Below, piece by piece: positions 42,658-51,809 of a DNA stretch of 64,000 nt; position 1 is the stretch's first letter; the number at the start of each line of letters is the position of its first letter. The stretch lies in assembly GCF_003991225.1 (NCBI RefSeq), contig NZ_JTFC01000012.1, positions 20,351 to 84,350 of the forward strand, read 5' to 3'. Made by a program: the position numbers and the translations under genes. The notes under the pieces were generated by a model, which did no database searches, had not been told where the DNA came from, and saw only the letters and a list, made by a program, of their open reading frames with translations. The DNA is from Candidatus Kurthia intestinigallinarum (lineage in GTDB: Bacteria; Bacillota; Bacilli; Bacillales_A; Planococcaceae).

Positions 42658-43197
42658 GTGGATTATATTTTGTTATTGCGGGGTGTTAATGTAGGGGGAA
42701 ACAGAAAAATTAGTATGACGGAATTAAAGGAGCAGCTTATTATACAAAGCTTTGAAAATGTTTCAAGCTATATTAACAGTGGCAATCTTTTAATATCATC
42801 AGCACTTGAAAAGCAGGCTTGTATCGATGCGCTACAGTCATTTTTTAAGTCGCATTTTTTTGAACTCGATTTTGTGCTACTTGATACAGTGCAGTATAAA
42901 AAAATGCTCGAATTGGCCCCTTCCTGGTGGGGTGAAAATGAAGAATGGCGCCATAATCTTGCTTTTGTACTAGCACCTTATACAGCGGAGGATTTACGTG
43001 CTTTAACCGCGCAGATTAATTCAGAATATGAGCACTGCAAAGTTTGTGGTAATGCCATTTTTTGGAGTAGTTCCTTTACAACTCATTATAGTAAAACGAT
43101 GTGGTCTAAACTAATGAAGCAGGCTATTTATCGCCATTTGACTGTGAGAAATCGTAATACGGCATTGAAGTTACGGGAATTGATTGAAAGAAATTAA
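42658..43197 (+). CDS. DUF1697 family protein
   Basis: A 179-aa protein beginning DYILLLRGVNVGGNRKI, with SYINSGNLL and FVLLDT following, the DUF1697 signature. Function of the family is unknown. The GTG start at 42658 has TTAGGAGG 7 nt upstream. The terminator before it shows independent transcription. Confidence 0.85.
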   Translation: MDYILLLRGVNVGGNRKISMTELKEQLIIQSFENVSSYINSGNLLISSALEKQACIDALQSFFKSHFFELDFVLLDTVQYKKMLELAPSWWGENEEWRHNLAFVLAPYTAEDLRALTAQINSEYEHCKVCGNAIFWSSSFTTHYSKTMWSKLMKQAIYRHLTVRNRNTALKLRELIERN

Positions 43198-43310
43198 TTA
43201 AAGTGAGAGTAATGATGATAAAATGCGTTAAAGGTAAAGTCAATTATGTTTTATCTAAATAAATAGATGGCGAACCCATTTTTAACGTATATTCAAATAT
43301 AAACGGAAAG

Positions 43311-43347
43311 AAAAAAAGACGCAGCAAAATTGGTTGCGTTTTTTTAC
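43311..43347 (+). terminator. Terminator downstream of the DUF1697 gene
   Basis: ACGCAGC pairs imperfectly with GGTTGCGT, followed by seven T. The ~110 bp before it hold a 16-codon frame (43214-43264) that I do not call a gene. Confidence 0.6.
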
Positions 43348-43440
43348 TTTACGAGAGGTGTTTTTAATTATGATAAAACACTAATATTAGTATCTGGTAA
43401 TAATGGTATACTATAAAAGACGATTCAAAGGGGGAAAAGA

Positions 43441-44856
43441 ATGAAAAAACGAATGAAGGTGATTTTGTGTATTCTCATATTGATTTCGCTATTCGCGTGG
43501 AACTGGCATACGCAAAAGGCTTTACCACAAGGGATGTCCGTTGATGGGAAGTTTCACCAGGTTGACAATGTAGAATTTTTAACAGATATTACGTATGAAA
43601 AAAATGATAAAGCTGTAATGGAACAACAACTTTTTGAACGTACGCTTCAAATAATTGATGAGGCAAAAGAAGTTCTAGTGATTGATTTATTTTTATATAA
43701 TGATGATTATAATCATCAAAAAGCGACGTATGATAATCGTGCAGAGCAATTAACAAAAGCGCTTATCGAAAAACGTAAAGAGCAGCCGGACATGCCGATA
43801 CAGGTTATTACAGACAATGTAAATTCTGGCTATGGCTCGATTTATCCACAATTCTTTAAAGATTTAACAGCGCAAAATATTGAGGTATTAACAACAAATT
43901 TAACACCGTTACGAGATTCGAATCCGCTTTATTCAAGTGTGTGGCGCTCTTATCTACAATGGTGGCCAGTATCAACAAATGGATTTTTACCAAATTTATT
44001 TAACCCAGATGGTGATAAAATGTCTGCTGGTGCCTATTTAGATTTAGTGAACTTTAAAGCGAACCACCGGAAAATTGTCTTAAATGAACAAGAAGCAATG
44101 GTCATATCGGCGAATGTTTCGCATGATGGCAGTAGCCTTCACTCCAATATTGGCTTTGTTGTAAAGGGCGCTATTGTGAAAGATATTTATGAATCAGAAA
44201 ATGCAATCTTGCATATGTCAGATAAAAAGCTTCCAAAAAATATTTCATTTGTAGCAGATGAGCCAGCAGGAGATATTAATGTGAAGCTAGTTACAGAAGG
44301 AAAAATACAACAAGCTTTAACTAAAACAATTAAGCAGGCAAAAGCAGGAGATACATTGAAAATTGGTGTTTTCTACATTGCAGAACGTGAGATTATTCAT
44401 GCATTAAAAGATGCTGCCAAGCGCGGTGTCAATATCCAAATGATTTTAGATGCGAACCGTGATGCATTTGGTATTAAGAAAAATGGTGTGCCAAATCGGC
44501 CTGTAGCACATGAGCTAATGAAAGAAGATAATATTACAGTGCGTTGGTATGATACGCAGGGTGAGCAATATCATAGTAAGTTTTTAATGCTTAATCAAGC
44601 AGATACATTTACAGCAATTGGTGGCTCGGCCAACTTTACACGTCGTAATATCGATGACTATAATTTAGAAACCGATTTATATATGACGATGCCAAAAGAA
44701 AAAGAGACAGCGCGTGATATGAATGCTTATTTTGAGCGTTTGTGGACAAATCAAGACGGCATATATACTGTTGATTACGAGGAATTTGCGGACGGCTCTT
44801 TATGGAAAACCGCAATGTATCGTATTCAAGAATTTACGGGGTTATCGACATTCTAA
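43441..44856 (+). CDS. Phospholipase D-like protein (cardiolipin-synthase-type), membrane anchored
   Basis: A 471-aa protein with an N-terminal helix (about 5-22). There are two PLD domains: the first has NHRKIVL near 203-209, where H-x-K is present as HRK; the second has YHSKFLML near 378 with the G-G-S-A-N-F motif of GGSANFTRRN near 396. The EEFADGS tail ends it. It may make or cut phospholipids or nucleic acids; the second HxK(x4)D/GG-S motif is clear, the first HKD less so. GGGGGAAAAG precedes the ATG. Confidence 0.75.
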   Translation: MKKRMKVILCILILISLFAWNWHTQKALPQGMSVDGKFHQVDNVEFLTDITYEKNDKAVMEQQLFERTLQIIDEAKEVLVIDLFLYNDDYNHQKATYDNRAEQLTKALIEKRKEQPDMPIQVITDNVNSGYGSIYPQFFKDLTAQNIEVLTTNLTPLRDSNPLYSSVWRSYLQWWPVSTNGFLPNLFNPDGDKMSAGAYLDLVNFKANHRKIVLNEQEAMVISANVSHDGSSLHSNIGFVVKGAIVKDIYESENAILHMSDKKLPKNISFVADEPAGDINVKLVTEGKIQQALTKTIKQAKAGDTLKIGVFYIAEREIIHALKDAAKRGVNIQMILDANRDAFGIKKNGVPNRPVAHELMKEDNITVRWYDTQGEQYHSKFLMLNQADTFTAIGGSANFTRRNIDDYNLETDLYMTMPKEKETARDMNAYFERLWTNQDGIYTVDYEEFADGSLWKTAMYRIQEFTGLSTF

Positions 44857-44858
44857 AC

Positions 44859-44902
44859 AAAAAAAAGAGGCTTGGGGAAATCCCCAAAGCCTCTTTTTTT
44901 TG
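44859..44902. terminator. Bidirectional terminator between PLD and symporter genes
   Basis: AAAGAGGCTTGGGGA pairs with TCCCCAAAGCCTCTTT, with A and T runs on both sides. Confidence 0.85.
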
Positions 44903-44903
44903 T

Positions 44904-46451
44904 TTAGTGATCTACTGAATCACTTACGTTTAAGCCAGTTGTTGCATTGACTTTAACTTCAGCGTATTTACGAGCATTTACTTTTTCACCAATCATTGAA
45001 CCAATCCAACCTGCTAGGAAGCCAAGTGGCACCGAGATGATTGCTGGGTTCGTTAGTGGGAATAGTGGGTCGCCGACGAAGATGGCTTTACCAGCTTCAG
45101 GTGCCCATACGTTCGGGCTCATTGCTACTAATACAAGCGCAGAGATTAAACCGAATAACATTGCTGACATCGCACCAGTTGTATTGAACTTTTTGTAGTA
45201 GATTGTGTAGATAATTACTGGTAAGTTCGCAGATGCTGCGATACAGAATGCAAGTGATACTAAGAATGCTACGTTTAATGTTTGAGAGAATAAAGCTAAG
45301 ATGATTGAGAATACTGATACACCAACTGATGCCCAGCGAGCTGCAACCATTTGTTGTTTCTCCGTAATATTACCTTTTTTAATAACTTGGCCGTAAATAT
45401 CATGTGCGAATGCAGAAGCACCTGATAATACAAGACCTGCTACTACCGCTAAGATTGTAGCGAAGGCTACTGCTGAGATGAATGACATTAAGATGTCGCC
45501 ACCTAAAGCTTGTGCTAATAACGGCGCAGCCATGTTACCTGCAGGGTTTGCAGCTAAGATTTTTTCAGAGCCAACGAATGCCGCAGCACCGAAGCCTAAG
45601 AAGATTGTTAGGATGTAGAATAAACCTACGATCCAAGTTGCCCAGTTGATTGAAGAACGAGCTGTTTTTGCATCTTTTACAGTGAAGAAACGCATTAAGA
45701 TATGTGGTAAACCAGCTGTACCAAGTACTAATGCAATCATCATTGACATTGTATCAATACCATTTGTATACTTCAGGCCAGCTTGTAAGTAGGCACCACC
45801 ATTACCATTTGTTTCAGAAACCGTTGCAAACATTTCTAAAATGTTGAAGTTGAATTTTGCTAAAACTAACACGGAGATAATAACTGTACCAATCATTAGT
45901 AATACGGCTTTGATGATTTGAACCCAACTTGTTGCGCCCATACCGCCCCATAATACGTAGATTGTCATCATAATACCTACTAAAATAACTGCATATTTGT
46001 AGTCGATTCCTAATAATAATTGGATTAATGCACCGGCACCTACAAGCTGTGCAATCATGTAGAATAATACGATTACGATTGAGCTAACAGCTGCTGTTGC
46101 GCGGATTTTCTTTTGATTAAAACGTGCAGTAATCATATCTGCTAATGTGAATTTACCAAGGTTACGTAATGGCTCAGCCACGATGTAAAGTACTACTAAG
46201 TATGCTACTAAGTATCCTAAGCTATAGAAGAAACCATCGAAACCGAATAAGGCGATAGCACCCGCGATCCCTAAGAATGAAGCGGCAGATAGGTAGTCAC
46301 CTGCGATAGCGATACCATTTTGCCAGCCAGTTAAGCCGCCGCCTGCTGTATAGAAGTCAGCTGCTGAATTGTTTTTCTTTGAAGCTAAGTATGTCACAAA
46401 AAGTGTTAAACCTACGATTGCGACGAAGAAAGAAATCCCGATAATACTCAT
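44904..46451 (-). CDS. Solute:sodium symporter, ActP-like acetate transporter (SLC5)
   Basis: A 515-aa protein with 13 hydrophobic segments. ADFYTAGGGLTGWQNG and GDYLSAASFLG near the N-terminus are the SSS/ActP signature, and ILMRFFTVKDAKTARSS lies in the middle. It imports acetate or a short-chain carboxylate with sodium. It overlaps the DUF485 gene by 4 nt (ATGA), the conserved YwcA/YwcB-type pair. Confidence 0.9.
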   Translation of the reverse strand: MSIIGISFFVAIVGLTLFVTYLASKKNNSAADFYTAGGGLTGWQNGIAIAGDYLSAASFLGIAGAIALFGFDGFFYSLGYLVAYLVVLYIVAEPLRNLGKFTLADMITARFNQKKIRATAAVSSIVIVLFYMIAQLVGAGALIQLLLGIDYKYAVILVGIMMTIYVLWGGMGATSWVQIIKAVLLMIGTVIISVLVLAKFNFNILEMFATVSETNGNGGAYLQAGLKYTNGIDTMSMMIALVLGTAGLPHILMRFFTVKDAKTARSSINWATWIVGLFYILTIFLGFGAAAFVGSEKILAANPAGNMAAPLLAQALGGDILMSFISAVAFATILAVVAGLVLSGASAFAHDIYGQVIKKGNITEKQQMVAARWASVGVSVFSIILALFSQTLNVAFLVSLAFCIAASANLPVIIYTIYYKKFNTTGAMSAMLFGLISALVLVAMSPNVWAPEAGKAIFVGDPLFPLTNPAIISVPLGFLAGWIGSMIGEKVNARKYAEVKVNATTGLNVSDSVDH

Positions 46452-46834
46452 TTATATCCACCAGCCTTTGCCTTATCATTGATAGCCTCTGCATCTTTAT
46501 CAAATGAAGCGGCTTTTTTTACATAGATAATAGTGAATGTCCATACCATGATGAAGATAGCTAGTGAATAAATCCAAATCCATGTAACCTCTCCAATTGC
46601 TTTTCCGTCTAATACGCCAGTGAATGATGATAATAATGGCAGTGTAAAATAAATAACGAAGAATAAAATACTCATCGGTACGATGAAGCCAAGTTTACGT
46701 TTTGAAAGCGTTTTAAATTCTGAGCTTTCAGAAATATTAACATACTCTTGTTCCGTGAAACTTGTTTGCCCCGTTGCCGCCTGTTTGTTTTCTTGTTCTT
46801 CTTTTAGAAGTTGACGGTCTAAATTTTGTTCCAT
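46448..46834 (-). CDS. DUF485 membrane protein, YwcB/YjcH-like partner of the symporter
   Basis: A 128-aa protein with two transmembrane helices, starting ATG 46834 (AAAGGGGGG upstream). EFKTLSKRKLGFIVPMSILFFVIYF (in parts) and IFIMVWTFTIIYVKKA are the DUF485 pattern. Members are co-transcribed with ActP-type acetate permeases, as here; precise role unknown. Confidence 0.85.
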   Translation of the reverse strand: MEQNLDRQLLKEEQENKQAATGQTSFTEQEYVNISESSEFKTLSKRKLGFIVPMSILFFVIYFTLPLLSSFTGVLDGKAIGEVTWIWIYSLAIFIMVWTFTIIYVKKAASFDKDAEAINDKAKAGGYK

Positions 46835-47408
46835 AAGGTTGCCCCCCTTTTTTTTGTGTGGTTGTGAAGGATTTGTGACGTCCTCTTGATGTAATAATAT
46901 TTGAAAGTATACCAAAAAGCAACATTTTTTATCGAAAAAAATAAAATTTTCTACTTTATGATAATTAAAATCTACAAAAAACGTATTTTTTCAACTATGA
47001 AAAGCACTGTCATTATAGTGTTTTGATGCAAAAATATTATCATTTTCTGTAAAAGTAAATTGCTGAAAAAGTAAAAAAATTAAAGTCATAATGTAAAAAA
47101 AGACATGTATCTTATCAAAAAATAATAGTCAATAGATATAGTTTTATTTGATAAAACAATAAAAAAGTAGCTTTAAAAAAAGAGGATGTTAGTGAATTGA
47201 GCACGGAATATGAGATTATACTGATGGAGTATGAAAAATGAATGTATGATACAATTTTAATAAATAGGGGATTATGGAAGAATTTCGCTGTTTTTTATTA
47301 AATAATTTTTTAAGAAAAGGTAAAATGCTTCTTAAAATCATATTTTTAACAAATTAAAAAAATGAATAATTTTTCAGCATGAAATAATCACAGATTGGAG
47401 AAGTTAAA
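46835..47408. other. 574-bp divergent promoter region, AT-rich
   Basis: Between the symporter operon and ribokinase. It holds no coding frame with a ribosome-binding site and is strongly AT-rich, with many short A and T runs. I see no clear sigma-A promoter or operator. Confidence 0.5.
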
Positions 47409-48311
47409 ATGGATATTGCAGTAGTAGGCTCAAACATGGTGGATTTAATCACGTATTTAGAACGTATGCCTGAAGAGGGCGAAACATTAGAAGCGCCTGA
47501 ATTTGAAATGGGCTGTGGTGGTAAGGGTGCGAATCAAGCAGTCGCAGCAGCTCGCCTAGGTTCAGATGTTTTAATGGTTACAAAAGTAGGAAATGATTTA
47601 TTCGGTCAAAATACCATTGAAAATTTCAAGAAAAACGGTATTCGCACAGAAGCCGTTGAGGTTGGCACAAAAACGAGTGGTGTTGCACCTATTTTTGTTG
47701 ATCCACATGCGAAAAATCGTATTTTAATCATTCAAGGTGCCAATAGTGAGTTAACACAGAATGTAGTAGAAGGCTATAAGGAAAAATTAAAAGAAGCGAA
47801 GTTAATCATTTTACAATTAGAAATTCCGCTTGAAACGATTTATAAAACGATCGATATCGCGAATGCATTCGATATTCCGGTTCTGTTAAACCCAGCACCA
47901 GCGAATCCAGCGCTTGATATTAATTATGTAACGAAGTGCACGTATTTTGCGCCAAATGAATCAGAGCTAGGTATTTTAACGAATATGCCGGTTGCGACAC
48001 TTGAGGAAATTAAAGAAGCGGCACAAACGTTAATCGATCAAGGCGTTCAAAATCTAATCGTTACATTAGGAGACAAAGGGGTGCTATGGATGACAGCGAC
48101 ACAGAGCCACGTAATTGAGGGCGAAAAAATCCAAGCCGTCGATACAACAGGTGCCGGGGATTCATTTATTGGTTGCTTTGCGCATTATATTACAAAAGGC
48201 ACATCAATAGAAGAAGCACTGAAAAAGGCAAACTTCTATGCGGCACAGGCCGTACAAAAACGTGGGACACAATTATCATACCCAACAAAAGAAGCGTTTC
48301 TACATTATTAA
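47409..48311 (+). CDS. rbsK: Ribokinase (PfkB family)
   Basis: A 300-aa sugar kinase. Residues about 37-45 are GCGGKGANQAV, the PfkB signature 1; DTTGAGDSFIGCFAHY near 246-260 is signature 2 with the catalytic Asp. It phosphorylates ribose (or deoxyribose). ATTGGAGAAG precedes the ATG. It is not adjacent to rbs transporter genes. A terminator follows. Confidence 0.8.
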   Translation: MDIAVVGSNMVDLITYLERMPEEGETLEAPEFEMGCGGKGANQAVAAARLGSDVLMVTKVGNDLFGQNTIENFKKNGIRTEAVEVGTKTSGVAPIFVDPHAKNRILIIQGANSELTQNVVEGYKEKLKEAKLIILQLEIPLETIYKTIDIANAFDIPVLLNPAPANPALDINYVTKCTYFAPNESELGILTNMPVATLEEIKEAAQTLIDQGVQNLIVTLGDKGVLWMTATQSHVIEGEKIQAVDTTGAGDSFIGCFAHYITKGTSIEEALKKANFYAAQAVQKRGTQLSYPTKEAFLHY

Positions 48312-48314
48312 GCA

Positions 48315-48350
48315 CAAAAAAGAGGATGCCCCTATTAGCATCCTCTTTTT
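48315..48350. terminator. Bidirectional terminator after ribokinase
   Basis: AAAAGAGGATGC pairs with GCATCCTCTTTTT. Confidence 0.8.
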
Positions 48351-49161
48351 ATGCTGTACGATTTTTCATCGTTCCCCAAATGATGCTCGTCATAAAAAAG
48401 AGTAACGAAATGACGGTAATCACAATCATAATCGAAATATAAAAAGCATTAAAATGCGCAACGTAGATCAAAATATGATTAGATAGCGATAGATGAAAAA
48501 ATTGCGACACAATATTTAATAGTAGTAATAAAACGGTAATGGCAACAATGCCACTTGTTGCACTCTCTAAATCCGGTTTGCTTAACCGAATATGAACGGC
48601 AATCGAGCAAGCTAATACGATGAAAACGTAGAATTGCCAGCTTAACGCATTGTGGACATTAAAAAGCGCAACAAGGAATGTCCAACTTAGTTGCAAAATT
48701 TGCTCAAATGTATGAAGGCTCCAGGTTGTTGAAATCATACCAATATGAGTAGAGATTGCATGATAGGCGTCAGGTAGTAAAAAATAAAGCAGTAGAAAAA
48801 TGGCGACAGGTCCTGAAAATAGGGGACCAACGCCAACGAAAAATTTTCCGATGCGCTGATACATGCTTCCTGGATTATACGAAAAATTAACGTAGCCAAG
48901 TGTGCCACTATTATTCGGTTTTTGATACCAAATGACTTCCTCTACTTGATAGCGGAAAATTTTACACATAATAAAATGCCCAAATTCATGGACAGGTGTA
49001 CCGATAAAAGACATAAAGTTAAAAAGCTTACTACCATATGTATAATGAGCCAATGATTGTTCACCGAGCCATTTTAATAAAAAGCCGAAGAAAAATATAA
49101 CTCCTAGTAGTTGAAATAATTGCGAGGCAGTAATTGTAATAATACTGATAATCCCTTCCAT
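48349..49161 (-). CDS. Polytopic membrane protein with HExxH zinc motif (M50-like)
   Basis: A 270-aa protein with seven or so hydrophobic segments. HEFGHFIMC lies near residue 59 at the end of a helix, the placement of the zinc-binding HExxH in site-2 protease-like (M50) and DUF3267 proteins. The GGPLFSGPVA-type block (VGPLFSGPVAIFLLL) follows. It could be an intramembrane protease; the NPDG motif is not recognisable. GAAGGG-like spacing precedes the ATG. Confidence 0.6.
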   Translation of the reverse strand: MEGIISIITITASQLFQLLGVIFFFGFLLKWLGEQSLAHYTYGSKLFNFMSFIGTPVHEFGHFIMCKIFRYQVEEVIWYQKPNNSGTLGYVNFSYNPGSMYQRIGKFFVGVGPLFSGPVAIFLLLYFLLPDAYHAISTHIGMISTTWSLHTFEQILQLSWTFLVALFNVHNALSWQFYVFIVLACSIAVHIRLSKPDLESATSGIVAITVLLLLLNIVSQFFHLSLSNHILIYVAHFNAFYISIMIVITVISLLFFMTSIIWGTMKNRTA

Positions 49162-49219
49162 GCGGCACCCCTTCTAGCTGTCCAATATAGTTCTATTTTA
49201 CGCTGAATTTAGTTTGTTG

Positions 49220-49702
49220 TTAAGTTTTAATGACTACATTCGGCGAAGGTGACTCGTGTTCGTCAAAATATTTAATGAGATGCATAACATCCGTTTCCTC
49301 TATAAACCCCATTTTTTCATAGAGCTTTTGGGCATTGTCATTTTCTGTACCGGTCTCTAGGGCGACAAAGCGTGCATTATGCGCCTTCGCATACGTATAG
49401 CAGGCTTCAATTAATTGTGTAGCAGCACCATATTTTCGAGCTTCTTTCGCTACATATAAATCATTTAAAATATAAGCGCGTTTTAGGCTGATGGTCGAAA
49501 AAATCGGATAGAGCTGCACAAACCCAACCGCTTCCTCACCGAGCCAGGCTAAAAAGACAATCGACTCATCTTGCTTTAAGCGCTCCTTCACGAACCAGCG
49601 GGCAAGTGGTAAATCAGTTGGCTGATGAAAGGTTACGCGGTACTCATTTAATAAGCGAGCTGCTTGTTCGACCGATTCAGTTGTTAATTGGCTAATTTTC
49701 AA
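49220..49702 (-). CDS. GNAT acetyltransferase
   Basis: A 160-aa protein with AYILNDLYVAKEARKYGAATQLIEAC (motif A region near 80-105; acetyl-CoA loop R/K-x-Y-G-A-A) and ENDNAQKLYEKMGF (motif B). TTG at 49702 was chosen because GGAGTG is 6 nt upstream; a GTG at 49711 overlapping that site is the alternative. It is divergent from spo0M. Confidence 0.8.
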   Translation of the reverse strand: MKISQLTTESVEQAARLLNEYRVTFHQPTDLPLARWFVKERLKQDESIVFLAWLGEEAVGFVQLYPIFSTISLKRAYILNDLYVAKEARKYGAATQLIEACYTYAKAHNARFVALETGTENDNAQKLYEKMGFIEETDVMHLIKYFDEHESPSPNVVIKT

Positions 49703-49738
49703 AAAATTCACTCCTTTTTCGCATTATAGCGTAATTTT

Positions 49739-49766
49739 TGAAACGTTTCAAAAGCTCATCCGTATA
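49739..49766 (+). promoter_or_regulatory. Sigma-W-type promoter of spo0M
   Basis: TGAAAC and CGTATA are separated by 16 nt, matching the ECF sigma-W consensus (TGAAAC-N16-CGTA). It lies 34 nt before the start codon. spo0M is part of the sigma-W regulon in B. subtilis by established knowledge. Confidence 0.75.
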
Positions 49767-49800
49767 ATAAGAAACAGCGATTATGTAGGAGGAAAAAATA

Positions 49801-50568
49801 ATGATTTTTAGCAAGGCATTAGCGAGTTTTGGGGTAGGTGCTGCGACAGTTGATACTGTATTAGACCATGACACGTATACAGCGGGTGATTTAGTACAGG
49901 GTGACATTCATATTAAAGGTGGCAATGTGGAACAACGTATTGATGCCATTTATTTATCCCTTCATATTAATTTTACGAATAAATCAGGTGATAAAGAATA
50001 TGAGGATACCGCAACGATATTTCAGAAGAAAATAACGGAGCCTTTCAGTATTCAAGCAGGCGAGGAAAAATCATTACTATTTTCATTTAATTTACCATAT
50101 GATGCCCCCGCAACAGTTGGCCGTACACGTGCTTGGTTAAATACGGGATTAGATATTAAGCACGCCGTTGATCCAAGTGATAAGGATGCAGTAGCGATTC
50201 GTCCAACACGTCTAGCGGGTGCGGTCATTGATGCAGTGAAAAATTTAGGATTCCGCCTACGTGAGGTAGAATGTGAAAAGGCTGGATTACGTATGAATAC
50301 ACGTCATTCTTTCGTGCAGGAATATGAATTTGTGCCAACAACTGGGCCCTTCCGCGGCTATTTAGATGAATTAGAAGTCGTGTTTGTGAATCAAACATCG
50401 CATAAAGTAGAAGTATTATTCCAAGTTGACCGCAAGGCACGTGGATTTACGAGCTTTTTATCGGAAGCATTTGATATGGATGAATCGTATGTGGGGCTCA
50501 CATTTACAGAGCAGGATTTACCTACATTACAAGAGGATTTACGTCGATTAATTCAAGATTATTTATAA
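49801..50568 (+). CDS. spo0M: Sporulation-control protein Spo0M
   Basis: A 255-aa arrestin-fold protein: FSKALASFGVGAATVDTVLD at the N-terminus, GDLVQGDIHIKGGNVEQRID, and the C-terminal block FLSEAFDMDESY are the Spo0M/SpoOM family pattern. In Bacilli it modulates Spo0A-dependent sporulation and cell-envelope stress responses. TAGGAGG precedes the ATG. The sigma-W-type promoter upstream supports an envelope-stress role. Confidence 0.9.
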   Translation: MIFSKALASFGVGAATVDTVLDHDTYTAGDLVQGDIHIKGGNVEQRIDAIYLSLHINFTNKSGDKEYEDTATIFQKKITEPFSIQAGEEKSLLFSFNLPYDAPATVGRTRAWLNTGLDIKHAVDPSDKDAVAIRPTRLAGAVIDAVKNLGFRLREVECEKAGLRMNTRHSFVQEYEFVPTTGPFRGYLDELEVVFVNQTSHKVEVLFQVDRKARGFTSFLSEAFDMDESYVGLTFTEQDLPTLQEDLRRLIQDYL

Positions 50569-50638
50569 TAAAAAGAAGCTTTGGCATAGGAACTGACCCA
50601 CGAAAGTGAGACAAAGAAAAAGACACATTCTTTCAGCT

Positions 50639-50748
50639 GAATTTGACGGACGCTTTCCTGGGGCATGGCGGAAGCCTCCTCGCTCGCAAGCTCACTGCGG
50701 GGTCTTCCATTCATGCTAGGGGCTCCCCTAGGAGTCGCCGTCAAATTC
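50639..50748. repeat. 110-bp inverted-repeat-ended intergenic repeat inside the IS
   Basis: Bounded by GAATTTGACGG and CCGTCAAATTC, with a GC-rich interior (GCGGAAGCCTCCTCGCT and GGGGTCTTCC) of a type common in Bacillaceae intergenic DNA. It overlaps the 3' end of the transposase frame, which reads a few extra codons into it, so it lies within the IS. Confidence 0.6.
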
Positions 50749-51276
50749 TTGTTTCGCCACCTTTTTCCGGTACTGAACTGGAGAAAGGTGGTTTAACTTT
50801 GCCAAAATTCGCGTATGATTATCGTAGTTGATGTATGCTTGAACGGTTTGAACGACAAGGTCATTTGTTGTTCTCAAAAGCCTTTCAAGATAAAACGTTT
50901 CGCATTTTAAACTGGCGTGGAAAGTTTCAATGATGGTGTTATCAGCGGGCGTGCCTTTACGGAACATGCTCATGATAACGCCGTTTTCTTTGACCGTTTG
51001 CTGGTATTCATGCGAAGTATATACCGATTCTTGATCACTAGGAAGTACACAACCTGGTGATAGATCTTGTAGCTGGTTTAACGTATCCAATGTGGACGTG
51101 GTGTCTCGTTTATCATGAATCGTATACGCAATAATTTCTCGATTAAATACATCCATAATAATTGAAAGATAGAATAGTTTATCCCTAAAAGGTAAGTAGG
51201 TCACATCGGTTACGAGCTTTTGAAGTGGGCGCTTCGCTGTGAAATCTCTGTTCAATAAGTTTTTTGCCCATCAAAA
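50728..51276 (-). pseudogene. IS3-family transposase OrfB C-terminal fragment
   Basis: About 183 residues of the rve integrase core: NRDFTAKRP, VTDVTYLPF (first catalytic Asp), LPSDQESVYTS (second Asp; the usual Gly is Glu) and NTIIETFHASLK (Glu). The frame opens directly after a stop codon with no true start. The first third of the protein is absent, so it is inactive by itself. Confidence 0.85.
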
Positions 51277-51368
51277 AACACCTCCAAAGATTGTATACCC
51301 TTGAAAGTGTCTTTTTCTTTTTATGTTATCTCAGATTTTTAGGTCAGTTCGAGAACCCAAGCCTCTTT

Positions 51369-51785
51369 TTATTTTTTCGATGAAGTGACTAATAAATCAT
51401 ACATGGCATTTACTTGCGCATTGTCTAGTGCTGCAGCTGTTTTTTTGTCATCTTTTGAAATGATGGCAGTAGCTGTTTCCTCATCAAACCATACATAATA
51501 CATGACTGGCTTTATGTCAAAATCTGCACTGTCCTCTGCTACATCGTAAAAGCGATAATTCGGAATCGTTCTAGGTGGCGCTTCGTTTGACCACGTTAAG
51601 TCCTTAACGAATTTTTTACCTTCTTTTATTTGTTGCTGGTCCTTCACTGTCATGAATTTAATGTAGTCCTCTTGAATCGTATCATAACGCTCGACGACAA
51701 CATTGACATTCATATTTTTCGGTTGCTGCGCGCAGCCACTTATTAATAGAAAAACAAAAGGAAGCAATAAAATGTATTTTTTCAT
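51369..51785 (-). CDS. Small lipoprotein
   Basis: A 138-aa protein from ATG 51785 (GGTGGTGA upstream), with a signal peptide and lipobox LISGC near residue 20. The mature part is a small alpha/beta domain (VVERYDTIQEDYIKFM ... YYVWFDEETATAIIS). No family is recognised. It was probably co-transcribed with the M23 gene upstream on the same strand, 37 nt apart, with a dispersed AT motif between. Confidence 0.65.
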   Translation of the reverse strand: MKKYILLLPFVFLLISGCAQQPKNMNVNVVVERYDTIQEDYIKFMTVKDQQQIKEGKKFVKDLTWSNEAPPRTIPNYRFYDVAEDSADFDIKPVMYYVWFDEETATAIISKDDKKTAAALDNAQVNAMYDLLVTSSKK

Positions 51786-51809
51786 TCGTATCACCACCAT
51801 TTATTAAAT

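Larger units (their letters stand above)
50590..51350 (-). mobile_element. Internally deleted IS3-family insertion sequence
   Basis: Terminal inverted repeats start GAACTGACC at both ends and resume with AAGAAAAAGACAC. Only the C-terminal part of OrfB remains; OrfA and the OrfB N-terminus are missing and the right end directly abuts the truncated frame. No target-site duplication is clear beyond two bases. Confidence 0.75.
50570..51370. terminator. Spo0M terminator split by an IS remnant
   Basis: AAAAAGAAGCTTTGG (50570-50584) is complementary, with one mismatch, to CCCAAGCCTCTTTTT (51356-51370). The IS remnant sits where the loop would be. The original was a bidirectional terminator between spo0M and the lipoprotein gene; the ~770-bp insertion may weaken it. 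Confidence 0.6.

Noticed and set aside
43214..43264. A 16-codon frame after the DUF1697 gene
   Set aside because: Too short, with a weak ribosome-binding site; probably the start of a lost gene or chance.
44947..45198. Plus-strand frame of 83 residues within the symporter gene
   Set aside because: Shadow of the well-supported SLC5 symporter on the opposite strand.
49739..49756. Possible catabolite-responsive (cre) site, palindrome TTTGAAACGTTTCAAA
   Set aside because: Spacing does not fit the cre consensus, and the same bases form a better sigma-W -35 with a matching -10.
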